Positions 51,154-63,757 are shown, numbered from the stretch's first letter. The stretch: DNA of 64,000 nt from Oncomelania hupensis (GCA_036898135.1 CM072523.1:36294890-36358889), one strand, 5' to 3'. The notes: generated by a model not told the origin, from the letters alone. Numbers and translations are program-made.

Positions 51154-51870
51154 TAATAACTTTATTACAACCCAAACTGTTAACTTTAACAGTGCTGTAA
51201 TGAACTCAGCACAGCTCGTCGATTACGCTACCGGCACCCTGAATCCTCTCTGCTTCCACACCTTCTAAAGCCAATCCTGACACTGATTGATGGGAATCGA
51301 GCGAGGCTTTTATTCTGCAGTCATGATATAGTCCAATGAGCTGCAGTCACATTTTGATAACCTTATTACAACCAACACCGTTAATTTTAACAACGTTTTA
51401 ATAAACTCAGGACAGTTTGTCAACGACGCCATCCCAACCCTGAATCTTCTCGGATCCCTCACCCTTCTAGAGCCAATAATGACACTGGTTGATAGGTACC
51501 GCGCGAGACTTGTACTCTGACGCCGTGATAGTCCAATGAGGTGCAGTCCACACACAAACTTCATGTGCGCTAGCCCCAAAGAGCCAATCACCAAAACTGT
51601 GATTGTTGTTGGGAATCCTGCGTCGTTTAGAGCAGTACACAAAGGCCTGTCCTTCAGAAATGTCTGGTTACAGCAGGTGTTTCTAAAAGACTCATACGGT
51701 GTGGCCACTTCCACAATAAATGATAGGCTATTGGCATGATCTACAATACAAATGTCAGGTTTGTTGCTGACTAGACTGTGACTAGTGAAGTCCGGAAACT
51801 GCACTCGTTTGTCACAGAACATGCTACAGTAATTTAGCTTTCTCCACCTCCTTAAACACCAAATCAACCG
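51154..51870 (-). pseudogene. Retrotransposon endonuclease-like (PD-D/E-XK) fragment
   Basis: The minus-strand frame 51310-51867 (185 codons) contains NKPDICIVDHANSLSFIVEV, then ATPYES, and VLVIGSLGLAHMKFVCGLHL. The KPD...(I/V)(V/I)EVA.P and P.VIGALG order is that of the C-terminal restriction-like domain of some non-LTR elements. The last 195 bp are present twice in tandem (51154-51350 and 51351-51548). Flanked by CA-rich repeats. No RT is seen beside it. Confidence 0.6.
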
Positions 51871-52254
51871 CTCTATTCAATATAGAGGATCTTTTTTTAT
51901 CTCATTAGCGCGCTCGCACATACACACACACACGCGTGCACGCATGCACGCGCACACACACACAAAGGTATTTGAGACTGACTATGCCACATGTAATGAG
52001 ATTCCATTTGCTTTTAACAATACTAATATATACAGAGATTTTATAACTTACGAGATTATTTCTTCAGCTGGCCTTGTTGGACTTCTTCAGTCTTGCGTTC
52101 TCCCAAAGTGACAATCCTTCTACTTTCTGCATATAATTTCTCTCCTGTCCCTATTGGCAAGATATGGACCCATTGTTCTCACACCTCATGTTGCTTGACT
52201 AAATGGCTTATCTTTACATTGTGTTTATTTGCATGCTTTACTTCCTGTTTTCAG

Positions 52255-52275
52255 ATGGAGGAGGTTCCAATCTGA
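52255..52275 (+). CDS. Possible alternative last coding exon (MEEVPI-stop)
   Basis: A very good acceptor (pyrimidine tract, then TTTTCAG) is followed by ATG GAG GAG GTT CCA ATC TGA, in frame with the phase-0 end of exon 18. Splicing 45029 to 52255 would replace the 20-residue tail with MEEVPI. Equally, this could be a 3' UTR exon joined to the donor at 49151. No transcript evidence is available here. Confidence 0.3.
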   Translation: MEEVPI

Positions 52276-53689
52276 GGTAGATCTATTAAAGAAAATAAAA
52301 CTAAAAATTATGGTCTGGGTGCCTAATAGTTTATCCTTCTTCTCCTTTGATCTGTACTATTTTGCTTTTGTATGGACCCTTAGCATTTTCTCCCTAAATA
52401 TGTCTCATTTGTTTGCCCTTAATAACTTCTGTGGGGTAAGTAATATGAGGCTTGTATTGTATAACGCCAGTGCAGTGGGTACTCTTGGTTTGGTCTTTCT
52501 TCTTTATAGGTCCTTCTTCTGTGGTTATGAAATGTCAAAGATGTTAATGGCTTTCTACTGTTCTTCTCTAGTTGTGCTTTTTTTTTTTTTCAAACATTGG
52601 ACTTGGGATCTCTCTTGTAGCCTCTGATTTTTATAACTGGATTTCCTGACAACCTAGTTATATTATTATTATCTCTGCTGCCTAAAATCATATTTATAGA
52701 TTCCAAAATCCATGCTTTTTTTTTTTTTTTTTATTTTTTTATTTTTAAAGCAATTGTGTCCAATATTGTTTTTAACATTTTCGTTTTCAGCATATGGCCA
52801 GTTCAAATGTTAGTTTAGAGTTCCTAGAGATAATAATTTATTTCATTGTTTTACAATTAAAAAGTGTTAGTCCATATTTGTACACAGAATATCATTCTGA
52901 TCATTTAAAATTTAACTTTCTTGTAAATACAAAAGGAGCCTCAGCTCTTTATTGGTCAAACATTGTTGTGGAATTATTTATCCCCACTCTTCCGTTTTCC
53001 CACATGACTGGAACTAGAGCTAGTGAAGGTAAAAATACAAATAAGGATGTTAGTTAACTAACCTATTCATGGATATAGCTAGTAAAATATTATTAAATTA
53101 CTTTTGGGCAGGTTAACATGTTCTAAGGAAACTTACAGCGCCAACAGATGTTAACAAAGAAATAAACAATTTTTATATGTATTTTCATGTGCATAAGTAT
53201 TCATCCAAACTTTCAATCTGATCCATATCAATTGTAATGACTTGCTCATTAACAAACAATTAGTGTTGATTTTGCAGTGCAGAGGATTTATTCATTTTTT
53301 GGGTCTTGCACCCAGAGTGTACAATTGTTGACTGTTGCATCTCTTTCACACAGTTTTTAATTTGCACTAACCTTGCTCTTTCCTGCTTTCATCTCTTAGT
53401 GCTTATACTTCTTGACTATAAAGCAACTTCAATGCAGGCCAAATATTTATGACCTTGGGGCGAAATGAACGCATGTTTTTGTCTGAACTGGACTGGCAAT
53501 GCTTAATGATATTTTAAGAGTTAATTTTGATATGTAAGTTTTTATAATTAATTTCAAATTACGTTGTTTTTTTAAAATAATAAAATATGTACCTTTTGTA
53601 ATTAATTCTAAATTATGTTTGTTTTAAATTATACATTTTATGATGTTTTAGTCTTTTGCTCTGTATTTCCAACATTTGTTTTACTACAC

Positions 53690-54745
53690 ATTTTTTATGC
53701 ACATGCATAGCAATGTAAGTGTATGTATTCACCACACACACAAAAAGAAAAAAGAGTACAAAATAGTCCAAAATTGACATCTAAAAGAAAATTTGTACCT
53801 CCATCCATCTGTTGTTTGCCATCTGCCATCTGGACGTGCAAAACTTGCAAGTAGAATAATTTCTCAGAACCTATTTCAACTACATGTATCACAACCAAAG
53901 TTGATAAGATGGTGTACATCCATGAGACCTCATAAATGATCAGCAAATGAATGACTTCACTTTAAGGTCAAGGCCGGTCACAGGTTAAAAATGCATGCAA
54001 GTCAAACCATGACAACATTTCACGAAATTTCACTTTTGTTCTAAGGTATTAATATTGAACTTACGATTCTTTGATGCATGATAGATTTCAATGGGACACA
54101 CATCCTATGCACATTTGGTCAATTTCACTCCAAGGTCAAGGTCACTAGAGCTGTACAAAGTCAGTTAGTATAGGTACTTTGAAGTAACCTTGACCCTAAA
54201 CTATGAGAGATATAAAGTTCAAACGTGTGGTATTTAGAAATGATAGATTGATCTTTCATATTTGTGCCCTTTTTGTGTTGATCTTGAAGGTCAAGATCAT
54301 TTTAGGCCTTGCAAAACATACAAAAAATAGGTCATCATACAGTGGAATGGCTCTATTTAACCCATATTATGCATTGGGTTATTTGATCAGACATGCATGA
54401 GAGGTCACATAAGGGTCAAAGTCATTCAAAGATCACTGTGTTTTTGTTTGTTTGTTTGTTGTTTTTTTTTAAGGGGGGGGGGGGGGGGGGGGCGGGGGGG
54501 TGGAGCAGGGGGGGGGGGGGGGGCATAATACAACTTTTGCTGTTGTTTATTTGATATAACATGAGTGTATTTTTAGCCGGAGGTCAAGGCCATCTCAAGG
54601 ACAAAGCACGAAAGATTACAGTCTGTATTACTTTGCATTTTAATGCCACTGTTGTTGTTGTTTGTTTTTTCTGGACAGTCATTTTCATGTTAAGTATTGT
54701 AAATTCCATATGGAACATGTGAGTCATATTTGCTTTGCCCTTCTA
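53690..54745 (+). repeat. TCAAGGTCA-rich repeat, copy D
   Basis: About 1.05 kb with the same block order as copy A. It contains a long G-rich tract (54472-54522) not seen in the other copies. Ends GTGAGTCATATTTGCTTTGC. Confidence 0.85.
54472..54522 (+). repeat. G-rich tract
   Basis: About 50 bases, almost all G, with four or more runs, able to form G-quadruplexes. Located within TCAAGGTCA repeat copy D. Confidence 0.9.
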
Positions 54746-54796
54746 GTTTAAAATATGTTTTGTTTTAAATGCAGTTTATATAGTTATAAAATGTGT

Positions 54797-55274
54797 CAGT
54801 GTTCCCGATTACGCACAGTAGTGCGTCAATTACGCACAAAATATGAAAAATGACGCATGAAAATTTGCATGTGTGCGTCCTGAGGACGCACACATTTTTC
54901 TCGAATCTCTGAAGTCAAAAATACGACCAACGAGTGGCGAACTAATTCACGGCATAATCAGAATCAGAACCCAACTGAGACTGCCATTGCAGACGATTAA
55001 AGATTGTGTCGGGAGTTGTCGTCCTTAAAAATCGCATGCGCGCGCATTGTAAACTTCCTCCAAGCAATACATTCACTGAAGAGAAGAAATCTTCGTTAGT
55101 CCATTCTTTGATAGAACTATCATACACGATCATGTCACTTCTGACTTGGTTGACTGGGCCCAAAACCCGTTCATCCACCGATTTTGGGACTCTCAAAATT
55201 TGCGCAAGGACTCTTAAAATTGTATACCTGGGAGTCCCAAGGACTCTCATTTTTTGTGTGTGGAGGGAACACTG
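54797..55274. mobile_element. hAT-like MITE (3' flank)
   Basis: 478 bp, TIRs CAGTGTTCCC and GGGAACACTG (10 bp, perfect), 5-bp duplication TGTGT on both sides. The left part repeats ACGCAC motifs. It sits just outside the end of a TCAAGGTCA-rich repeat. A minus-strand frame (54942-55307) has no recognised domain. Confidence 0.78.
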
Positions 55275-56907
55275 TGTGTTCACTTTAATTTTATGGTGCT
55301 TAATCAAAGATTTACTTTATTTCTGTGTTTCTGTTTTGTTTTGCAAATTATGTATTTCATTTGCTCATTTTAAAAAAAAAGAGTATAATTTCACTTAAAG
55401 AAGTGGAAGAAATTTGGTTAGAATTTGTAACATGTGACACTGACAGTTAAATTCTGCCCTTATGTATAGTTGTTGCTTTGAGATTTTTGGAGGAGTGTGG
55501 GCTACTCTTTGATGTTGGAAGTAACACCAACAAAGGTTAATAAGCATGTGTTTTTCTGTGACCAGGGAGAGGAAAGTAACAACAGAGAAGACTTGGGGTT
55601 GGGACTCGCGCAAGAACCACTGACTTGGACATTTGGATTGCATGGTCAGCGTGGTGATAAAGTGTGAGGGACTGCTTTGATTGAACATTTTCTGAAGTTC
55701 GTCATTCTAGACTTTGAGCTTCAACAGACATTTTGGAGAATTCAATAGAATTGACTCATTCCACGGAAATTAACCTTTCTTTAATTCTTGATTTTGGAGG
55801 TAATAACTGCTCACTTTTATCCATTTTAAAGAATGATGATATGCAGACACCACAGGGTATAAATGATCTTTCAATGAATTTCTTTTCCAAGCTATCGCCA
55901 AACTTCAAAATCAAATTCAGAATTGATTTGTTCTCTGCTTCGAATTTGAAACTATTTATTTGGTGTTTCTTGATGTTATGTATTGTCAGCTGCTCGAAGA
56001 TGTTGCTGGCTAAACAGAATGTTCATCAGTGAATGTTGCAAGTTAGATCTGGAAACATGATCTAGAAATGGTTTATACTCAGGTATACTAAGTGGAAAGT
56101 GTAACTAAAGTTGTGCAAAAATGCAGTAAATGCATCCATGCCTTTAGATAAAGATCAAGGAATCATTTAATATATGACCAGGATGTCCCACCTGTCTTTG
56201 TGTTGAAGTCATATAGATGGTTGCGATCTACCCAAGATGAGATACACAATACATACCAACCACATAATTCATACCGTCCCTATAAACGATGACTAACTAA
56301 CTAACTAAATTCATACCGTAAGATTTCTCAAGGTGAAATGTACACAGATATCAAAAGAATATTTTGTTGCTATAGCTAATCATTTGCATCTTTAATGATT
56401 TCTGATTTGATGCGAAATGCAGGGTATTTCTACTTAGATCCCTCAAGTGTACTCACTACCAGAGAGTGTTTAGATCTGATAGTAGGAAATCCTTTATTCA
56501 GAATGGATTTAGGTCCATTCCAGGTTCTTACAGTTGTCATTTTTAAAATCGTATGGTTTGTGTCCATGCTAACGTATCTTTTTTTCTGTTGTTGTGTTTG
56601 GTAGATACTAACCATTGAAAATAATTAAATAACCATTTGAGATCTTAACTTTCGCCGTTAATCAGGTATAGCTTTTGACTCCAAATCAAATATTTTGTCC
56701 AATCATAAAACATTTGCAGCCATTACTTTGAAATTCCATGTATTCCCCACAAACAGTGAGGCACCCAAATTTTAGTATGCATCGACATTGATTCATGATA
56801 AAGTTATGGAGTAACGAACTGCTTACTTTTGAAAGAGACATTACGGCAAAAGTTCATATTTGATCAGTTGCACACATGTAAGGTACATGTATCTTTCTTT
56901 TGAAAAT
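55275..56907. other. 3' flank, nothing recognised
   Basis: Several short frames (for example 55733-56032, 99 codons) lack domains and have AT-rich codon use typical of chance frames. Confidence 0.45.
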
Positions 56908-57137
56908 AGAAATTAGAGTATAGCCTCAGCGTCCCCTGAGTGGGATGTCTTTATTGTAAAGTGACCGGCTGGTGGAGTGCCTTCAGTGTAACCACTAGGG
57001 TTGTTTCAGCAGATCTTTTATGCGGATCAAGGGTGAGTCCTCTTTCTGCCAACTTGTGGTCTTGATTTTGTGGTCCTGAGTCAGCTCTTTGCAGTCCGCT
57101 GGAACCCGTAAGCAATGAATAACTAACTAACTAACTT
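56908..57137 (+). repeat. Interspersed 0.58-kb repeat, 3' part
   Basis: 230 bp from ATTAGAGTATAGCCTCAGCG to a tail of AACTAACTAACTAAC. Same orientation as the copies in intron 8. Confidence 0.8.
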
Positions 57138-57709
57138 TTGAAAATAGAAGTGTATTGAATTTGATACCCAGGTTAATCAGATGTTTAATTTATAATTAGA
57201 ATGTATCTCTTTAGGTTTTGTTTTTGTTTTAACATTTTGTTTTGTTTAGATAATCAGTATCAGGATGCTTAGTTTTATCTTGCTGTGATTTCACTGTGAC
57301 CACAATGTACACTATACTCACAGGCTCATTTGATTTTGTGTTATCAATGTTTGGAAATGTGTGTGTGTGTGAACGGTAGATTCAAAGCAGATCACTTATG
57401 AAACTTTGTGTGTGTATTGATGAATCTATGTTTATGTTACCAAAAGCAGGTATATGCATTGTCTGTGTCTTTGTACTCTTTCTGGGTCTCCTAGTTTGTA
57501 AATAAAGACTTTATATTTCGTTTCATTGAACCTTGGAAAGATGGTGAAGTGGTGTGATAGTATGATTAGGGTCTGTAAATAAATGACTGTTGTATTTCAT
57601 TGCATTTAACCATTGAAAGATTGTGAAGTAGCATGTAAAGATTTGGGTTGTGTGTGTTAAAACTGCAAGGGTGGTATTATTTTTGCATAGCTGCACATTG
57701 TACAAAGGG

Positions 57710-58040
57710 TGGCGCAAGTAGTGTAGGGGTTTTGGCACACTGTAGCTAAGTTTCATGTTAAGCAACGTCGGGAAGGATTAGTACTTGAACAGGTGGCCAT
57801 GTTTGGAAGGCAACCACTAAAAATGACACTGTCACACACAAAGATTGAAACAAGCGCACGACACACCCCAGTCCACCCAGCTGTGAATGGGTACCTGGCT
57901 CTCTTTAGAACCGGGCAAGGTAAAGCAGCGAGGGAGAGGAGTAAGGCACCGCCCTTGTTAAGCTGGCCTGAGAAGGGAGATCCCAAGCGCTTCTCTCCCC
58001 AACGATCGAAAAGTTACGGGGACACCTTTTTTACCTTTAC
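57710..58040 (+). mobile_element. 5S-rRNA-like SINE (plus strand)
   Basis: Head GTGGCGCAAGTAGTGTAGGG, then AAGGATTAGTACTTGAACAG, similar to 5S rRNA. The body AATGGGTACCTGGCTCTC...GGTAAAGCAGCGAGGGAG matches the reverse complement of 21270-21560, so the two are one family in opposite orientations. Confidence 0.75.
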
Positions 58041-58904
58041 ATTGTACAACACACTTGCATTGACATTGCCTTTCTTCTGACAGAGCAGCGCAACACTGTG
58101 GGACTGGCTTTTGCATGGTGATGTTGCCCTGCAGTCTAATACTGATAGAATATGCAATGTTATATTATTTCATCACGGTGGAACTGAAATGCACTTGAAA
58201 TGGAGCGGCTTTTAAAAGTTTTAGTTTGCCAGGAGCTACACCTCTCCGTAATAGGCTGGCCTTACAACACCAAGTGTAAGGTCCTGCCAAGTATCTGGAA
58301 GGAGAAATGATCACCATAAAGTGTTACTATGAAAATGCAGTAATTTCATACAGAAACTGTGTGGCTTGATGGTAGCGCAATCTGAATGCAAATGTGTTCT
58401 AGTTTGATGTAGATCAGTGCAGGGTTTGAGTGTGATTTCAATGTTCAGCATTTTTTTGTTTGTATTTTGTGACCACTCGGTGCTGCAGTAGTGTTCAAGT
58501 TTACCAAGTTTGTTAGCTAAAGTAGAATGAACGCCTTTCTGTAACTCAAAGCTCATGTAAATCTCACTCCACTGCCTACACATCTTGTTTTGCAAAAGCA
58601 GATTTATTGATTTTTTTGGTTTATTCCTTCTTTTTTTTTTTTTTTAAAATTTAAAGCGTTTATTAATTACAGCAGTTTGTACTTTTAAAAGAATGTTTTA
58701 TACATATCTGTGTACATTTTCCTACATTCCTGCTCTTGATTTTTTTTCTTGTGTTCCTCCTACATAATTATTGTTTATTTGTTTTTAAACTTGAGTTCAT
58801 TAATTAGTAGTAGTTTTAACAAAAGTTTGGTTTCCATGGAATCTCCTGGTTAGTGAAAATTGCGGTTTAGATTGCAGCTGCTATCAATATCGTTATTTTA
58901 CAGG

Positions 58905-58971
<67 letters not shown>

Positions 58972-60539
58972 TTGTTGTTGTTTTGCTGTTTTTGTTGTTG
59001 ATGTTGTTCAATTTGAGTACAAGTTATTAAGTATTCATTTTTATGTATTTGGCTTCGTTTTGTATCACTCCCATTATTCATGTGTTATTGTGCATGCATG
59101 TTTGTGTGTGAGAGAGTTATTAGCTACATAATGATTGCAAATCAAAATACTAGGGTTCAAAACTGTATTTGAGTGTAAATCTAATTTTGAATTTTTTAAA
59201 GTAAGCATGCTGATAAGTTTCAATTCTGTTATTGTATTTTATTTTATATTGTTTAATTTATTTAAATTTCATTTTATTTTATTTGTTTAATTTAATTTTT
59301 TTTTTTTTTAATATTTAATTTTTAAGATGACTAAATTCATCATTGTTTTGTCAGTCTTGTTTTTATTATTGTTGTTAACGTTGTTTAAGATTTAAACAGC
59401 TGCAATGGTAAGCAGAAAATGTGTTTAAAAAAACCCATAGGTACTCAGTTGTGCAATATTGTTCAGGTCTTTCCAGGTCTCGTGACTCAAGATTCGTTGA
59501 TTAATAAAGATATATGACAAAATAAGAAAATAAATTATTGTTGTACCAGAAATTTTGTTTCTCTCTTCAGTTCATTGTTTTTTTTTTCATTGTAAAGTAG
59601 AAAATGTCATGTTATATATAATTGAATGAAAACTTAAAGTATAGTCACCCAGTTTTTCTTTGTACAGAAAATGTGGTGTAAATCAAGGTTGCTTTTTTGC
59701 TCTGTTTCTGTATTTTGCTAGAAAGAAAACAATGTTAAGATATACAGTACAAGTTTGTGGGAGTTTTGATTACTGCTTGTGGGATGAAAATGTGTCGGCA
59801 TGAAGCTGTGACCATGAAAATGTGCAGGAGTTACCCTTTTATCAGGGAGGGACGTTTTTTTGTGTGTGTGTGAACGAGGGCGCGCCTCATGTTTGAAATC
59901 CTAGATTGGAAAACTTTGAATATTTTCTAACCATTCTTTTCTCCCTCGTATAGAAAATGTATTTAAAATTAAAACATTTCAACTTTCTCCTTCAGGCTTC
60001 ATTCATAAATTATAACTATGATTGTTCATAATTACTTGTAAATTGTAATTCCCTTAACAAATATAAAACAATCTCTATTCCTCTGTCATTTATTAAGTAA
60101 TGATCACTTGTAAACTTTATCTGTATCTTATACATTTTACTTCCTTTAGCGACTGTCAAATTGGATGATCATCATATCCTCTCAAATCTTACTCTTCCTT
60201 ATTCAAAAGTTGATTGTTCATCAGGTGTAATGTCAATTCATACATGTAGCAGATGGTCAAATGTGATCATTATCAAAATGGTGTTCAACAGACACAGAGC
60301 CATCATGTTCACCAACACCCACCAATGCAGTGATATTAAAATGACATGACCCCTGTGTTTGCTCATTTGTTTTTGTTCCAGACTATTCTACAGTCTCTGC
60401 ATCAGAGACTGCTTGGGATTTGGGTGCTTTCTTCCTCACCCATGCTTTGTAAAGTGTCACATTTTTTTTTCCTTAGAGAGTTTATCATAATCATTAGGAT
60501 TACATTTTGCTTCGAGGCCTCATTTTTTGTCAATTGAAT
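58041..60539. other. 3' flank, no gene seen
   Basis: AT-rich sequence with a (TTA)n tract and poly-T runs. No conserved open frame or RNA gene. Confidence 0.45.
58906..58972 (+). repeat. (TTA)n microsatellite
   Basis: About 22 uninterrupted TTA units in the 3' flank. Confidence 0.96.
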
Positions 60540-61528
60540 CACCTTTTTGACTGGCATGCATACCAGTGTGAGTATGTATTCACACCCTCTTTTTCCCCTC
60601 TTCCTCCTCCCACCCCCCCCCTCCCATATTCCCCCCCCCCTCCCCCCCCCCCAAAAAAAATTCATCTGTTATTTCTGCGAGATGAGCCTTAAATAGTCCA
60701 AAAATGAAAGATGAAAGTTAACAAATTTATTTGTGTCCGTCTGTTTGCTGTTCACCGTCTGTCTATGCAAAACTTGCAAGTGGATTAATGTCTCAGAATC
60801 TATTTTAAGTATCACAACCACACCTGGTAAGATGGTATATATCCATGAGACCTCATAAATGATCAGTGAATGAATGACTTCACCTCAAGGTGAAGGTCAC
60901 AGGGTCAATAAATGTCAATTATTCACAAAATTTCAATTTTTTTCTAGGTTATTAATATTGAATTTATGATTCTTTGATTCATGATAGATAGCAGTGAGAC
61001 ACGGTCAGCCTTACTCCAAGGTCAAGGCCACTGGAGCTGTCTAAAGTCGGTATAGGTACTTTGAAGTGGCCTTGACCTTAAACTATGAGAGATTTAAAGT
61101 CCAAACTTGTATTTAGAGATGATAAATTGATCTTTTATATATGTTCAGTTTTTGCGTTGATCTTGAAGGTCAAGGTCATTTTAAACCTTACAAAAACATA
61201 CAAAAATAGGTAATCGTATAGTAGAATGGCTGTATATTTAACACATAGTATGCACAATATTTGGTTATTTGATCTTTCGTGCATGAGAGATTACGTTAAG
61301 GTCACTAAAGGTCAAAGTCATCCTTTTTGCTGTAGTTTATTTGATATAGTACATGAGTGTATTTGGAGCCGGAGGTCAATTTTATCTCAAGGTCAAGAGC
61401 ATAGATAGATCAATGTTGGTATTTGCATTTTAGTGCTACCGTTCCTTTTTTTTTTTCGGGGCACTCATGTTAAATGTTGCAAGTTTTATAAGGAGCATGT
61501 GAGTCATATGGGCTTTGCCTTCTAGTCT
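60540..61528 (+). repeat. TCAAGGTCA-rich repeat, copy E
   Basis: About 0.99 kb. Starts TTTTTGACTGGCATGCATAC, contains C-rich runs near 60610-60650, and ends GTGAGTCATATGGGCTTTGC. Same block order as the other copies. Confidence 0.85.
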
Positions 61529-62643
61529 TATTAGAGATTACTTGTTAAAGAGTGCATTTTGTTTAGAGAGTACTCGTAAGAGTATGATTATTGGCTTACA
61601 ATCTGCAGTGTACTAATTTTTCCTTTTGTGCTTGTCATTGAGCTTTCAACCATTGTTGAGTATAGATTGATGGAATGACCGATATTTTATGGTTCATTGT
61701 TGGCTGTTTGTCGATGACCGATCTTTTGTAGTTGCCCTTTTGCATGAAAACATGTGGGAAAATGAAACGGTGTGTGAATTTAGAATTTTGGAGAAATATG
61801 TTTTAAAAATATTGGACGCGTGGTGATGCAAGTGTATCCTTTGTGCTTACTTTCATTATATAATCACTTCAACTTTCTTCCCCACAACACTCCCCATCCA
61901 AAGCATGAATGCATTGTATCTATTTATCTATCTACTCTTTGTTAGTACTGATTGTACTTTGATTGGCCACTTTCCTGTACTAGAGCAAATGTCAAATAAT
62001 AGAGGTTCAGTAATTAATTATCATCATTATGCCGTTTTGTATTTTTGCTATTTATTTTGGGTCGGAAGGATGGATGAGTGCTGATGATGCAGTTGGTGAG
62101 AAGATCCGATCTGAAGTATTGTGAACTTGCTTCAAGATGATGTCATTGGTTTTGCAGAGAATAAACATCATTTGATGTGTTTTGCATCTACATAATTGCC
62201 TTTGTTGTTTGTTTGTCTTTTTGTCTTAATTCTTTTTTTTCTATTGGTGGGTGTATGTGACATTTTGACATTTGACAATTTATTGCATTTTTGGCCATTG
62301 GCCCATATGCTCACACGCACGCGCACATGCGCGAACATTCTCCATTCACACGCATGTGTATGTGACAGAGAGAGTGAGAGAAGGGGGAGGAGGATGTGTC
62401 TTTATCGATTTTGTGTTCATTTTTATTTCTTTCACTTCAGCTGTTAAGGTCAATAATAGAGACATACAGATGTAAAACTTTTAAAGTCCCAACATCAATT
62501 TAATAGCCAAATGAAACAAAAACAAAGAAACATTGTCAACAGAAAAAAGTTAAACATTACCAGTTTTCAATAAGAAACAGCTTTTAACATCATAATATGG
62601 TCTTGTCCTTATCTTAACATTTCCAGTTATAATCGGACAATAA

Positions 62644-62647
<4 letters not shown>

Positions 62648-62733
<86 letters not shown>
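62648..62733. repeat. (AT)n microsatellite 1
   Basis: About 42 uninterrupted AT units, able to form a cruciform. Confidence 0.97.
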
Positions 62734-62738
<5 letters not shown>

Positions 62739-62886
62739 AAGAGTAGTGCAACCATCTCACTTAATTTATTTAGTTGTGTAATAGGAATGTAATGATAACA
62801 AAAGCACGTAAAGACAAAGTTTATCATACTCACTAAAACCATTCTTACAATACATGCAGATATCAAAAGAGCTTAAGAGTACACAA

Positions 62887-62888
<2 letters not shown>

Positions 62889-62977
<89 letters not shown>
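62889..62977. repeat. (AT)n microsatellite 2
   Basis: About 44 uninterrupted AT units, 155 bases after the first tract. Confidence 0.97.
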
Positions 62978-62978
<1 letters not shown>

Positions 62979-63488
62979 CTTTTTTTTAATTTCTTTAATT
63001 TTTTTTTTTTAAAGTGGTCATCCTTGACAGCCTTTCTTGAAAAACTATTTTTCCTCTGCCTGCACATTCCAAGTGTTGTTGTGGAATAAATCCAGCATCT
63101 GCTATCAAAACTATCCCAGACTCTTTTTCTTTTTTTTTTCTTTTTTTTTTTTTTACAAAGCAAAGCAAAGCAAAATGTAGTATATAGTAAGTGTCAACAA
63201 AATTGTCATGCAAACACTTTAATGTCCACACAATAACATACACAAAAACTCATATGCACACACACAAAGGGAAACAATCCATATATATTATATATTCAAA
63301 CCAATTTAGCATTGCATAAATTTCGATTACCACCGATAGAAAGTCAGTGTTAAAACCACTCATTTGCATTTTTTAAAATATAATATAAATTATTGTAATG
63401 TATACACAGTAAATATTAGGCATAATTCATACTGGTACACATAATTACTAACAACAATAGGATAAACATTAGACCAGATCATGAATAG

Positions 63489-63757
63489 CAGGGCCGGATC
63501 ACTTACTCTTGGAGGGGGGGGGGTTCCAAAAATTTTTTAAGGGGTTAGGGGTGACAAAAACGTGTCCGCTCGAGGAACTTGAGTAGAATGAGAACGTTTT
63601 ACTTACCACCAGTGTCAACTAAATTAAGAGCTTTAAAAAAACTCCATATATATATATATTTTTTTTTTTCTGACTGAGTGAGGTACATCGAATGGCCAGG
63701 GGGGGGGGGGGGGGTTCCGGAACCCAGGAACCCCCCCCCCCCCCAGATCCGGCCCTG
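63489..63757. mobile_element. hAT-like MITE with G/C homopolymer arms
   Basis: 269 bp with 12-bp perfect TIRs CAGGGCCGGATC and GATCCGGCCCTG, and a 5-bp (perhaps 6-bp) duplication (G)AATAG. G-runs near 63515 and 63700 and a C-run near 63731 can pair or form G-quadruplexes and are likely to be length-variable. Confidence 0.8.

Larger units (their letters stand above)
61529..63488. other. 3' flank with two (AT)n tracts
   Basis: An AATAAA near 62162 is followed by GT-rich sequence and could be a poly(A) site. Otherwise only microsatellites and AT-rich sequence. Confidence 0.45.

Noticed and set aside
52229..52627. 132-codon hydrophobic open frame
   Set aside because: Its apparent membrane segments come from T-rich sequence in the 3' flank; no homology is recognised.
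55733..56032. 99-codon open frame in the 3' flank
   Set aside because: AT-rich chance frame; no domain and no neighbouring splice signals that I trust.
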